From assembly GCF_038396675.1 (NCBI RefSeq), contig NC_088927.1, positions 39,617,501 through 39,681,500 of the forward strand: a stretch of DNA of 64,000 nucleotides. The letters are read 5' to 3'. Shown here piece after piece: positions 1-10,783 of the stretch (position 1 is the first letter of the stretch; each line of letters opens with the position of its first letter). Below the pieces are notes generated by a model. The model made no database searches, was not told where the DNA came from, and worked only from the letters and a program-made list of their open reading frames with translations. The position numbers were made by a program, and so were the translations under genes. This stretch comes from Hydra vulgaris. Taxonomy: Eukaryota > Cnidaria > Hydrozoa > Anthoathecata > Hydridae.

Positions 1-1263
1 ACCATACCAATATACAATAGAAGTTGTCAAAATTCTGTAGCTTTCCAGCGTTCAAAATCAGAAAATGTTCTTGGCTTTCGAGCAAATTCTGAACATATAT
101 TTGTTTTTAAATGAAGCAACTTTTCTGATAAATCTAATACTGCACGTGGACCAATACGTGTTTTTAACGAACCTTTAATTAACAAATACACGAATTTGCG
201 CATAATACCCAGGCATGACAAATGCATATAATCACCTGGGACTTGTGATATCAAACCAATAGAGGTTTGAGTTAGAGGGCTCACACAAATGTGATGCTTA
301 CGATCTGACATATTAGCGAATGATGCATCTGTTCTTAATTTTGCAGCAGTTTCAGGAAAAGTTATTCTTCCATTATATACACCATGCTGCTCACATTTAT
401 TGCAGCCATGATATGCATTATGACCTTTAGTGCATTTTACAAATGCTCATGTTGGGGTGTCACAAATAATTGCAAAAATTCTAAATAAATAATGTTGACT
501 GTTAATTGTGATACCATTTTTGTGCAGTTCATTAACTTCTAAAACAAAATCAGATAAAAAAGCTGTAATGTTTTTAGGTTTGCAATTGTTACAGTACAGT
601 ACAATTACAAATGGTTTTTTATTACATTGCAATATTCCATCAAACTTTTCCACTAAACCAAGAATTGGCCATATCTGCATGCTTGAACTTTTAAAGTTTT
701 TTGAGAGGCAAGCCATCAAAATTGACTTGAATTGTTACAGTCTTATCTGTAAAACATTCTGTACTATCAGATAAAAGTCCATTTTTTATGTCTAAGTAAG
801 AATAGGAGTTTTCAAAATTTCAACTTTTAATTGTTCAGTTTTTAGAATAGATTTGGGACTTTTTGGTAAATCAGGAAATGATTTGCGCAACATAATCAAT
901 AAATCACCCAAAGCTGCATGTGTTATTTTGTGCCTAGTTGCCCAACTAGTTAAATCATTAACTAGGACATTTATAACATTTGACTTGTCTATGGATAAAA
1001 TTGATTTTGAACTAATTTTTCTGAATGGTTTTCCAAATTTCACAAGAGCTGTTGACACAATCATGAAAAACTGAATTTAAAGAAAAAATAGATGTATCAG
1101 GAGGTTCATAACACTCCGGAGTAGCATCAAACTTTGAGTTATTGCAGTTTATATTTAAAGACATTGAATTATCTTCCAAAAAAAAACGATTAGCTTCAGC
1201 GATTTCATTGAAAATAGTTGCAACATTTTTTTGAATCTTCCTTCGTTTAATCCAGTAGCTCAT
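1..1263 (-). pseudogene. Tnp2/EnSpm-like transposase-domain protein, broken and cut by window edge
   Basis: Reading leftward from the ATG at 1263, four pieces follow one another: an N-terminal piece starting MSYWIKRRKIQKNV, a second piece in another frame (1064-792), then a single frame from about 719 to the window edge. That last frame holds the motifs IWPILGLV, PFVIVLYC, a Cys-rich CTKGHNAYHGCNKCEQ patch (about 400-445) and DYMHLSCLGIMRKFVYLLIKG, which I know from cnidarian and insect transposase-domain proteins of EnSpm/CACTA type. The frame is stopped by TGA at 449-447 and 29-27, both where arginine is usual, and shifts frame near 1040 and 740. It is therefore a dead copy. The family is recognised from motifs only; the superfamily name is less certain than its transposon nature. 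Confidence 0.6.
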
Positions 1264-1550
1264 TTTAATCTAACATTACAATAAAAAGCTTGTTTCGTTT
1301 AACAAAACAATTAATTTGCGATAATTTTTCTAAAAAATTTTTTAAAAACAAAAGTTCTGATCAATAAAATATAATCTTCAAAAGATTTTAAAGTAATGAA
1401 GTAAAAGAAAACAGACTAGAACAGTATATCGCCTACAAATATTTTTTAACAAATAAAGAATCGGAAAATATATATTTTTATATGAAACGTTAAAAACAAG
1501 ATAGATACAAGAACTAAAGTTTTTTCCAATTACACTAAAGTTGATTTAAA

Positions 1551-1800
1551 TTGGTTCGGCACTGGTCGGCCGATATTGGCCCAATGTCTACTCATCTGCT
1601 CAGGCAAACCATTAATGGCCTGTTTTTGGTACTATCGCGGCTAATCTGCACAGGCGATGTTATAAAGGCTCGGCAATGGCCCTGTTACGGATTGCCAGAA
1701 CTGGCGATCCACGAACGGAACCTTACCGGTCCTTTAATGAATTCGCTGGCATAGGCTAGCCATTATCGGAACAGTATATACTTGCTGTCTGGGTAGCCCC
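1551..1800 (+). repeat. GC-richer interspersed repeat, copy 1 (uninterrupted)
   Basis: A GC-rich island in AT-rich DNA. Its sequence recurs in reverse orientation at 6371-6560 plus 10784-10812, and a diverged relative sits at 19830-20045. All share a segment near the end reading like TATATACTTGCTGTCTGGG. Its middle contains CCCAATGTCT at 1581-1588, the uninterrupted version of the site into which the ISL2EU element inserted in copy 2. No coding meaning is seen, although it happens to be open in one frame. It may be a non-autonomous DNA transposon; I see no clear ends. Confidence 0.6.
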
Positions 1801-1805
1801 TACAC

Positions 1806-2330
1806 AAAATTTACAAGTCGGTAAAATTAGATCTAAAGTGGATCTTTTTATATTATTATTGGATCTTTTTTAGATCTTAGTCGGCACAAAAGTTTTTCTA
1901 GGCCTTAGTTGGCATAAAACAGGTACGTCACTTCCCCCCTCCTCCTCCATTAAATTCTCTTCAGGACGGCCCTATATGTGCTTTTCACAAACAATATTAT
2001 GGCAGATACTGGTATGTGCTAAAGCAATGCTTACATCTATTCCATGAAGTTCCTCCAACAAAAAAGGGAAGATACAAAAAAAGAAGATCTTCGAAAAGCA
2101 ACAGGAGACCAGTATGAAAATAATAATAAATGCTTTCCTGGTTCTTTTCCAGTATCTGGTCAGCTGTGCAGAATTGAAAGACAGCATGTTTTTGTTGTTG
2201 TTGTTGTTGTTGTTGTTGTTTTTTTGTTCTTTATTACATTTTAAAACATTACATTAATTTTTTATAAAATATACAAGTTAAAATATAATAATATAAACAA
2301 TTACAAGTAAAGATTTTTAATATATATATC
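1806..2330. other. No gene; (TTG)n tract and AT-rich DNA
   Basis: No coding region is supported. A (TTG)n microsatellite lies at about 2190-2222, and the rest is AT-rich. The right part abuts the 3' tail of a minus-strand LINE. Confidence 0.6.
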
Positions 2331-3470
2331 TTTAAAAAAAAATGCAGAAACTCGTAGAAGACCGCATTGTCTTGTCGTCAAGTACTGCAGTAAAAAGATG
2401 TTGTTGCATATTTACATGTTAAATATTTTACATAATAAATAAAAAAATTGGTGTTTTGCAATAATAAAAGGTTAACAAGATTAAAATAAAAGAATTTACA
2501 AAAAAATAAAAAGTTCACAAAAAATTTCTTAAATATAATTTGACAGATAATATAACAACAATATAGGCTTGAAGATCGTAAATAATTGAAATACAAATTA
2601 TATCAAGAAAAAAATTGAAAAAAAAATTGAAAAAAAAATTCTTAAAGATAAAATAGACAAACAATATAATAGCAATACTTACTTGCAGATCGTAAATAAT
2701 TGAAATACAAACCATATAAATAAAATTGTACATTACAAATCATATAAACCGATATAAATAGTAGATAAAAACAATTTCAAAAGGTTTTAAATGTACATTT
2801 ATATAATGTCGATTTCAAAAACTACTTCTTTCAACTTTTTTTAAAAAGATAAGTAACCCCATTCAAAAGAAAAGCCAAAGTTGTTTAAAACAATTTTGTT
2901 CCAAAGAAAAGGTCCATGAAATGATATGCAAAATTTGCAATGATTAGTTTTTGAAAATGGTTGCATCAAAAAATCATCATTTTGAATATCGTATTTATTT
3001 TTTTGTTTTGTTATAATTAAACTATGAAAATTAGATGGAGATAATTTCGTTTTACATTTGTGCATAAAACAAAGAATATTATATACGTTAAGTTGATATA
3101 TGTTTAAAACATTCATTTTTCTTATGAAAGGCTTTGAATGAGTTCGTCGATCACAAGAATTAACTAACCGTGCTATATGTTTCTGATGACGATGAGGAGG
3201 CTCTAGTTTACTTTTGTTAGTACTGCCCCACGCAATATTTGCATAGTTAATATGGCAGTGAATAAGTGAATAATACAGTTGCATTAAAATGTGCATGTTT
3301 AAATAGCTTTTTGATTTGTAAAATATTCCAATACTTTTTGAAATTTCGCTGCTTAAATTTTCAATGTGCTATCTTTATGTAAGATTTTCATCAATATATA
3401 TTCCTAAAAACTTTGTAGTTTTTACTCTTTTTACTTGAATATTATCAATAAAGTGCTATATGTTAATAAT
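2330..3470 (-). pseudogene. LINE 3' end: reverse-transcriptase C-terminus and 3' UTR (minus)
   Basis: On the minus strand the C-terminal part of a non-LTR retrotransposon reverse transcriptase is readable. First comes TTKFLGIYIDENLT (about 3420-3380), then QLYYSLIHCHINYANIAWGS (about 3280-3220), QKHIARLVN and the end motif FHGPFLWNKIVLNNF; the frame closes at 2841. The upstream catalytic half is absent, as in typical 5'-truncated LINE copies. The 3' UTR continues leftward. It holds an imperfect 113-bp tandem duplication (about 2525-2740) and ends near 2340-2390 in a hairpin-like motif (GACAAGAC...GTCTTCTAC) that also ends the LINEs at 4210-4320 and 43690-43750. All three thus appear to be one CR1/Jockey-like family. 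Confidence 0.7.
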
Positions 3471-3544
3471 ATTTCTAATAAAGTTGCAAAAAACATTAGA
3501 ATTCTATAAAAATCTAGATGTATTTTAAACAAAAATCAATTAAC

Positions 3545-4320
3545 ACAATTACGCTACTCTTTTATTCACTGTCATATCAATTATGCAAATAGTATATGGG
3601 GAAGTACACATAAAACTAAACTTAAACCTCTTTATCGTTATCAGAAACACGTAGCTCGCATAATAAATTTTAAAAATCATTTTTCGAACTCAAAACCGCT
3701 TTTAAAGAAATGGATGCTTTAAATGTTTATCAACTAAATGTATTTAATGTTTTGTATTTTATGTACAAATGTAAATAACTTATGTCCCCCGATGTTTTTG
3801 TAAACCTTTACAAAATTAAACCCCAAAACAAATATAACCTACGTAATAATAGCATTTTAGAAAAAAAATTTTGCAATAATAAACGAGCTCAATTTTGCAT
3901 ATCTTATCTTTCTCTGGAATGAAATAGTACAGCCTAATATTGCTTTTTCGTCTAAATTACCTATTCCTTTTTCAAACAATCTATTAAAAAAGTCATTTTT
4001 TCAACAAAAAATATTCTTGATTTTTTTTTATTTTCTAAAAAATATTTTCAGTTGCTATACAGCATATTGATTTGTTATGTTTTATTTTGAGTTTCACTTC
4101 TAAAGTATGTAGATTATTAAATTTATGATATATTTAGTGATTAAATAATCTCGGTATATATTTATTTTATATAGCATATAGACGTTTTATTGTAGAAGAA
4201 AATAGAACTTTGTTAAGGGCTTCGTGATAAGGTCATTACGATCTTCTTGAAGTCCTACCCGTATAATATTATTAATCTTAGTGTAAATAATATTAAACAG
4301 CAAATAAAATTTTAAAAAAA
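3545..4320 (+). pseudogene. LINE 3' end: decayed reverse-transcriptase C-terminus and 3' UTR (plus)
   Basis: A plus-strand copy of the same LINE family as its left neighbour, arranged head to head with it. Readable motifs are FIHCHINYANSIWGSTHKTK (about 3563-3622) and QKHVARIINF, followed by frameshifts and stops. The 3' UTR ends with the shared element GATAAGGTC...GATCTTCTTG (about 4225-4245) and an A-rich AATAAAA-type tail near 4300-4330. Catalytic reverse-transcriptase motifs are missing, so the copy is 5'-truncated and dead. Confidence 0.65.
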
Positions 4321-6370
4321 TAAAAGAATGAATATAGAGAGCGATTCGTGTGGTATTAGTTTTTTTTTGGAAAGAGGGTGAAATATGTTTTTAAATCATG
4401 ACCAAATAAAGAATGGTTCTACTTACACACTGTATTTAGCGTCTCCAGCTTTCTGAAGGCACTAAATCAAATGTGTAACGTTAACCTAGGGTGTAAACAA
4501 AGTCTGTAAATCAATTATTAGCGACAAATGCTCTAGATATAAGCCCTGTGAAATAACATATTAGAAAATCACATATCAATGAGGCATCAACTTCTACAAA
4601 TAACATAAAAGAAAGCTAAACGAAGCTGTAGGTAACTTCAAAAAAATTTATTCTAAAAAAGTAGCACTTGGACAAGTATGCCAGCTTTTAAAGATTCTAG
4701 AAGACTCAACGCAGTCATTATCAGTTATTCCAGATGGTTTGATACTGCTCCATAAAGCTTATCAAAACACTCGAACGTTAAGTCAAAAAGTACTTATTTT
4801 ATCTGAAATACCAACACCACTAAATTATTCAAAAGAATATCTCATGAAAACTTTTAAATGTAACAAGTAAGATTATTCGATTTAACATTACCATATTTTA
4901 TTCTTTTTATTCTTGAAAAAGTAGTTATTTTTTTTAGATACTAGATTGACTTGGCCAAGAAGCAAAGACAAACAGTAGCTCTTAGATTTAAATGAAATAA
5001 AAAGTTAACTCGGCAAAAGATAGATTTGGACGTTGCAAAACATTTCCAAAATTTATATGCTTAAATCAGGACTTAAATCAGGACTTAAATAAGGACTTAA
5101 ATCATGACTTATTTAAGATATGGCTAATGGGACAAGAAAAATCACTTCAATCGATGATGGGCATCATCAAGTACATTTTTGAAACATTTTTTAACAATCG
5201 TAACTGTATAACATTTAAAAAATATTGAGTTAGCGAACATACAAGTAGATTCAGAGCACTATTTATATTTCTAATATGCTAAATTAATTAAAATATAACG
5301 TGCTTGATAATTTCTGAAGCCGTTCACAAAACGATCATGTTAAAGAGTTAACGCACAGCATGTTATGCTCTGTTTTTGAGTCTTTAAAATATCAGTAAAT
5401 TATTCTAAATTTTATCTTATTTTATCTCAAATATTTATTTTCATTCCGAAGGTACTACCTAAAGCTGTTCTAACAATTACAAAGTAAAATACCATAAACT
5501 TGTATCAAAACTACTGTAAATCAATAAACCAATCTGTTTTATTAGACTCATAGCTGTGGAAAATTCTTGAACTAATCAAACTAAGCCAACAGCATTTACT
5601 AGCAGGCCTTGATGATATGACATGTAAGGGTATAACTAGGTCAATATCTCAAATAAATTGCGTTGCCAAAGCGTCCGCAAATGCAAACAAAATAAAAGAT
5701 ATAGAAGAAAAAAGCATAGCAATGTTTAAAGACTACGTATGGTTTAAATTGCGTAGAAAAGTCAAATATTGCTTCACACTGTATTCATATTTGCTGTAAT
5801 TCTAAAGATAACAACTGACTAAAACAAACACTGGCTCTTCCCATCCGGAAAAGTGTCATTACTGCACGTTTCAGAATGTTTAGAGGTGGTTAAAAACTTA
5901 ATGTAGAATCTGAAAATAAAGAGAGAGATGAACTTAAATACGATACTCTCAAAAGTTTTGAATCTATATATGTTTTGATGAAACATATTCTTCAATACGT
6001 GCAACAATTTATGGACCAGCTTATGGTTAAGTGATTGGTCTCAAAAAACACTTTCTGTTGAGTTCATAGATGTTCATTTTGCTAAGAAAGGTATGTCAAT
6101 GCATTTTCATTGCTTTTTTTTTTTTTACAGACGATCCTGATGAATTAAAGAAAAGAGTATACCACACAATATTACAAAAAACTGATCAGAATGCAAGAGA
6201 CTTAAGGTGTGTCTAACCATCTAGTTGATCAGTTTACTCTAGACCTGATCTACAATAAAAGTGAAAATGCTGGTAAAAATATAACAAATATTGTTATAAT
6301 TATTACTATAAAAGCCTAGTAAGTTAATTGCATATTAGGTGGAGCGAGATTAACCCAAACAAGGATATTC
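4321..6370. other. Unidentified region with decayed ORF fragments
   Basis: Two short stretches look formerly coding on the plus strand. One lies at about 4625-4870 (contains QVCQLLKILEDSTQSLSVIP). The other is at about 5560-5800 (contains GLDDMTCKGITRSISQINC and MFKDYVWFKLRRKVKYCF). Both are broken by stops on either side, and I recognise neither. A tandem 12-bp-like repetition of TCAGGACTTAAA occurs at 5064-5110. The rest is AT-rich. These could be the remains of one unknown transposon ORF. Confidence 0.3.
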
Positions 6371-6560
6371 TGGTCCGCTAATGGCTAGCCTATACCAGCG
6401 AATTCATTAAAGGCCTGATAAAGTTCTGTTCTTGGATTGCCAGTTCTAGGAAGCCATAACAGGCCCATTGCCGAGCCTTTATAAAATTGCCTGAGCTGGG
6501 TAGCCGCAAAAAAATCATTAATGGTCCAACAAAGATTTTTCAAAGCAGAACAACAGACAT
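6371..6560 (-). repeat. GC-richer interspersed repeat, copy 2, left part (split by ISL2EU)
   Basis: The reverse complement follows copy 1 at 1584-1790: shared pieces include ATAAAGGCTCGGCAATGG, TTTAATGAATTCGCTGG and ATAGGCTAGCCATTA. The copy stops abruptly at the AT dinucleotide 6559-6560, where the transposon begins, and resumes beyond the other transposon end at 10784. Confidence 0.7.
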
Positions 6561-6631
6561 AGACCTTTTCATAAATAAACGTCCGCATAATTCCAAAACG
6601 AGGCTTAGGTTGTACCGTTTGTAAACAAAAA

Positions 6632-8103
6632 ATGTCTTCTAATAAAAAACCTATAAGAAAATCATCTGGCAAACAATGCGCTGCCTATAATTGCTTTAAT
6701 CGAAGCTATATTATCGAATTTGGAGAACGAAAGGCTTCTGGCATTAAATTCTTTCATTTTCCGAAAGATAAAAATGAAATTTCTCTTTGGTGCAACTTGA
6801 TAAAGCGTAAAAATGGTTGAGATAGTTTTAATGTTACTAGCTCATCATATGTATGCTGCTCTCATTTTAAAGCGCAGGACATTTTAAAAGCTGCTGGAGG
6901 TACTAGATGCACTTTAAGAAAAGGTGCTAAACCATCACTTCATAGCTGGAATAATTCCAAAGCTAGTGAAAAAGAAAGAAAGTCACCAGGTTATAGACAA
7001 TCTCCCAAAAAAAGTATAGTTTTGCCTGACAATGATGTTCTTAACAAAACAAGCAGTAGCTCAAATAGAGATCCACTCCTTTATAGAAAATTAAACATGA
7101 AACAGTTGCAAAATGAAAATAAGAAAATAAAAGAAACAATACCTAATGAAGGAAATAAAATTGTTGAGCATGTTCTTTCATGTGATAAAGAATTAAAACA
7201 TTACACAGGATTTCCGAATCGAAAAACATTTGTGCAGTTTTATATATCTTGACCCTGGAGAAAATGGAGAAAACTTTATCTTATTCAATAGTAAGCATTC
7301 AAAAAAAAATGAAAATAGGGGGAGAAATCGAATTATGTTACCTTTAGAAGCATATTAATTAACATTAGTGCGATTAAGAAAAAACTATGATATTAGACAA
7401 TTAACATTCCTTTTTTCAATAAGTGAAGGAACTGTAAGTAACACTGTTATAACATGGTTGAACTTTATGTACATAAAGCTGGGTAGTATTATGTACATAA
7501 AGTCTTAGCATATGGTCTTCGTTAACTCAAATAAAACAAAATATGCCTAAGTCAATGAAGTATAAGTTTCCCAATGTTAAATGTATTATTGATTGTGTCG
7601 AAATAAAAGTAGCTGTGCCTCAGTCATTGACTGTACATAAATTGCTCTATTCTGACTATAAAAGTCAGACAACTGTAGAGATATTAGTTGGCATTGCCCC
7701 AGGAGGTGGTTTTACTTTTATATCTGCTGCTTACCCTGGGAGTATATCAGATAAAGAATTAACCATTAAGAGTGGACTTTTAAATCCAAATTTATGGAAT
7801 CACGGTGAAGAAGTTATTGCAGATAGAGGTTTTACTATACAAGATTATTTAAGTCCACTCAGAGTTAAATTAATCACTCCATCATTTCTTTGAAATCGCG
7901 AACAATTCACTGAAATAGAGGTGATACAAAGTCAGCAAATTGCAAGTGAGCGCATTCATGTTGAGGGAATGATTCAAAGACTATAATGTTTTCATATATT
8001 CAATAGAGTTATTCCTCTAAACATGATTGGTTCTCTCAATCAAATAGTTACAGTGTGTGGAATTTTAACTAACTTTCATGAGCCTATTATAAAAAACGCA
8101 TAG
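6632..8103 (+). pseudogene. THAP-domain DDE transposase of ISL2EU element, broken
   Basis: Starts at ATG 6632, about 70 bp inside the left terminus. Residues about 15-75 form a THAP zinc finger: C-x4-C (KQCAAYNCFNRSY), GIKFFHFPKD, W, then CCSHF. Next come a basic linker and a helix-turn-helix (LVRLRKNYDIRQLTFLFSIS, about 7365-7425). Then a DDE_Tnp_4 catalytic domain follows (7543-8103): CIIDCVEI with the first Asp, EEVIADRGF with the second, and ERIHVEGMIQRL with the Glu. It would cut and paste the element in the nucleus. Defects are TGA at 6818-6820 and 7891-7893 (both in place of a likely arginine), a frameshift between 7240 and 7543, and further stops at 7357 and 7984. It converges on the nuclease gene. 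Family assignment is firm; this copy is dead. Confidence 0.85.
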
Positions 8104-8264
8104 AAAGTAATGGATAAAAATGTGTTGAGACAATAAAAAAAAATGTCACATTGAATTTAACATTTATATATATCATAAATAACTACAATTTTTTGTCATA
8201 AATTTATAAATGCATAAACTGTAAAATAGATTCTGCAAATTTCAATAAAATATTCGTCTTCAAA

Positions 8265-9843
8265 TTAAAAATTGTTGTTTATTTTTTCAATTATTTCGTC
8301 CAACATATAGTTGAAGTAAAAGTCTAATACTCTTTTCCTTAGAGACCCCCAATATACTTTGTCATACGTAATATGATCAATAACCAATCCTTTTAAAATG
8401 TAAAACACAAAATCACACCATGTTTGTGTTGTTAATCCAAGTTGCATTTGGATTTGATCATAATAACTATGGTTTTTGTTTATTAAAATTTTATTACTTG
8501 ATTTATCAACTATTATAGATGGATTTTTCCCTACAAAACATATATCTTTTGGGTCCAGGTTACTGTATTCTTCACTGCACTTAATTTCTATTATTCCACA
8601 ATCATTATCACACCTTGCTTTCCTATCAGGTGATGCACCCAAAACAAAATTTTTTTCATCAAGTACCAAACCACATGGTTCTACATCTAGTTTATAGCCA
8701 GAGGATTTCATAAAGTTTTCATAATATTTTAACGCTATAGGTTCATAATATTTACCATAGAAAAGTTTATATGAAATAATATTGTTTAGCTTAGTTTTGT
8801 TTTCACCACGGACAAGTTTGTGTGCCAAACTTTTGAGTCCTTTTGGAGATTTGTTCTCTAACTTATTACATAAAGATGCAGTGAATCAATTCCTTCTGTA
8901 ATCAAACCATTTTAAATTTCCATCCTGTTCCCTTGTTTCTTTTTCAATTTGAACTACTATTTCCTTTACTAACTTCATATTTTCTAAAATGATTATTTTT
9001 TTATTACAAAATATTTTTTCAACATAATAAGTTATAAAATCATCAGTTTTATTAAAAGGGAATGTAGGGTATTCAATGAATTGAACACTGTCTAAATTTT
9101 TTAAAGGTGCAGGTAAGTTGTAGTAAACATTGTAACTAGGTGGAACTATAGCACATTGATAGCTTAATACAAACCCAAATGGGACATTTTATAGACTTTT
9201 TTTGACTATTCCTTCATTTGATTGATTTAACACATTCAACATATGCACTTTAGCATCACTGTTTAAAAGATTTTTGTAAAGCTCATTTATTTTATTTTCA
9301 TTATCACTTTTTCTGTTTAAATCAGTTCAAGTATCATACAATGATGATTTAATTGTGGCGAATGAAGATACTTTTCTTTTTCGAGAAATTCTTTTTTTTA
9401 TTTTGTGGTGATATAATTTATAAGTCACTTATTGGTGTTTTATCAAATCTTTTATGACTTTGTGGTATTGACCAAGCACAAGTTCTTGATGTACAGGCTT
9501 TTTAATATTTGGAACAGTTTTCAGTTTTTCAACTACCCATTTTGCAACAAGTTTCATCATTGCAAATGCATGTGAACAAGTTCCAGTTTTTCCTGCTGAG
9601 CATTGACAAAATGCATACATTACTGATCCATCTAATTTTTTAATAGCAATAAAAATCCATCTGTCAATTTTTCATGCTAGCTGCACATAATCCTTTTACA
9701 CAAAATAGTTCAATACTTTGTTTTGAATGAATTGAGGGTAGATCAATGTATTGCTCTTCAAGAAACATTTCTCCTCTAGATAAATGTTTTTTAACTTTTT
9801 TAGATTTAGGAAAAAAATTACTATTTACATTTAAAGCATATGC

Positions 9844-9877
<34 letters not shown>

Positions 9878-10468
9878 CGTTATTTTAGGTGCTCCCAGAA
9901 GTCCTTACGGTCTTATCACAGAGCACCGCGGGAGAGCATTTAACAAGAAGTTCACGCCTCCTTCCGTACCAATGTCGCTTATATGGCTGGAGCTGGCATC
10001 GAACCTCGGACCTCTGGGAGCCAGAACTCTAACCACTGCGCCACGGCTGCTATTAATTTTCTCAGCTGAAATCGCAGGAAGTCCCTCTAGACACTTGCTC
10101 CATCCAATTTTGGAATTCAAACTTAACAGCTCACATTTTAAATTTTCAGGCAACATAGGAAATGTTTTTATACTTTGTATTTTTATATTTTTACCCATCA
10201 AATATGCCTTTTTTGACAACCATTTTTTCCCAAGAGTTGGATCACAAATAATTAAATTCGTTCCGTTTTGAAAATACTGTAAAACTTTAATTCGAGAGTC
10301 TCGCAAAGTTACTACACCTTTAAGAGAATCGCCACGGTAAAGAAGCAACCTTTTTAAATGATTATTTATATACCTTTGTAATTTTTCAAAGCGACTTTGA
10401 CAGTTGGATCGTCTATATGATCTTCTTTTAAAACAACTAATGCTGGACCTAAACAAAAAATACATCAA
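8265..10468 (-). pseudogene. SWIM zinc-finger / YqaJ-type nuclease gene of ISL2EU element, broken
   Basis: Read from 10468 to 8265. The N-terminal part (10468-10051) is basic, and a SINE (9849-10050) then interrupts it. After the SINE, a SWIM zinc finger appears (AFCQCSAGKTGTCSHAFAMM, about 9610-9550: CxC...CxH). The C-terminal 187 residues (8828-8265) are a lambda-exonuclease/YqaJ fold: GKYYEP (E29), LGASPDR (D68), GIIEIKC (E81, K83) and YYDQIQMQLGL. These are the metal-binding and catalytic positions of the PD-(D/E)xK family. All key nuclease residues are intact, but stops at 9329-9327 and 8888-8886, another near 9194, and frameshifts break the frame. Its role in transposition is not established to my knowledge; a DNA-end processing step is a guess. 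Confidence 0.8.
9849..10050 (-). mobile_element. tRNA-derived SINE, family A, inserted in nuclease gene
   Basis: On the minus strand it starts GCAGCCGTGGCGCAGTGG (pol III A box) at 10050, carries the B box GGTTCGATGCC about 45 bases on, and has a tRNA-unrelated body. A hairpin-like GTGCTC...GAGCAC stretch follows, and it ends in a 29-base poly-A (poly-T on plus, 9849-9877). Flanks read AAAATTAAT and AAAATTGAT on the minus strand, a plausible 9-bp target duplication with one mismatch. It interrupts the SWIM/YqaJ gene, so it is younger than the ISL2EU insertion. Confidence 0.85.
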
Positions 10469-10783
10469 AATTTTGTGGATAAAAGTAAACTTCAGTTAAG
10501 GTAAATTTTTTATAAAATATTATATATATTTTACTTTGATATTTAAGTAATAAAATAATAGAAAAGTAATTAATAAACATTTAAAATAAAATAACAAAAT
10601 CTATTTCCTGTGAAGAAGCGTCATTTGTCTTTGAAGATAATAACATTATCTTGTTAAAATAACAAATAAAGCTCAAGATTAAAAGAAACAAGTAAGCCTA
10701 AGCAATGATATATTATGTTTGTTTACTAACGGTACAACCTAAGCCTCGATTTAAAACGAGTACATTTATTTATGAAAAGGTCT

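Larger units (their letters stand above)
6561..10783. mobile_element. ISL2EU-type DNA transposon with AT target duplication
   Basis: Inverted termini: the left end begins AGACCTTTTCATAAATAAA (6561) and the right end is its complement ending at 10783. A second matching block, CGAGGCTTAGGTTGTACCGT, lies at about 6599-6618 and 10729-10748. AT flanks both ends (6559-6560, 10784-10785), while the uninterrupted repeat copy 1 has AT once (1584-1585). This directly supports a 2-bp AT target duplication and precise element limits of about 4.2 kb. Inside are a plus-strand THAP/DDE transposase gene and a convergent minus-strand YqaJ/SWIM gene, the pair that defines ISL2EU elements as I know them. Both genes are broken, so the copy is not autonomous. 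Confidence 0.85.

Noticed and set aside
1551-1754. 67-aa ORF in the GC-rich repeat (and 6385-6672, 19822-20055)
   Set aside because: The open frames differ between copies of the same repeat and show no conserved protein.
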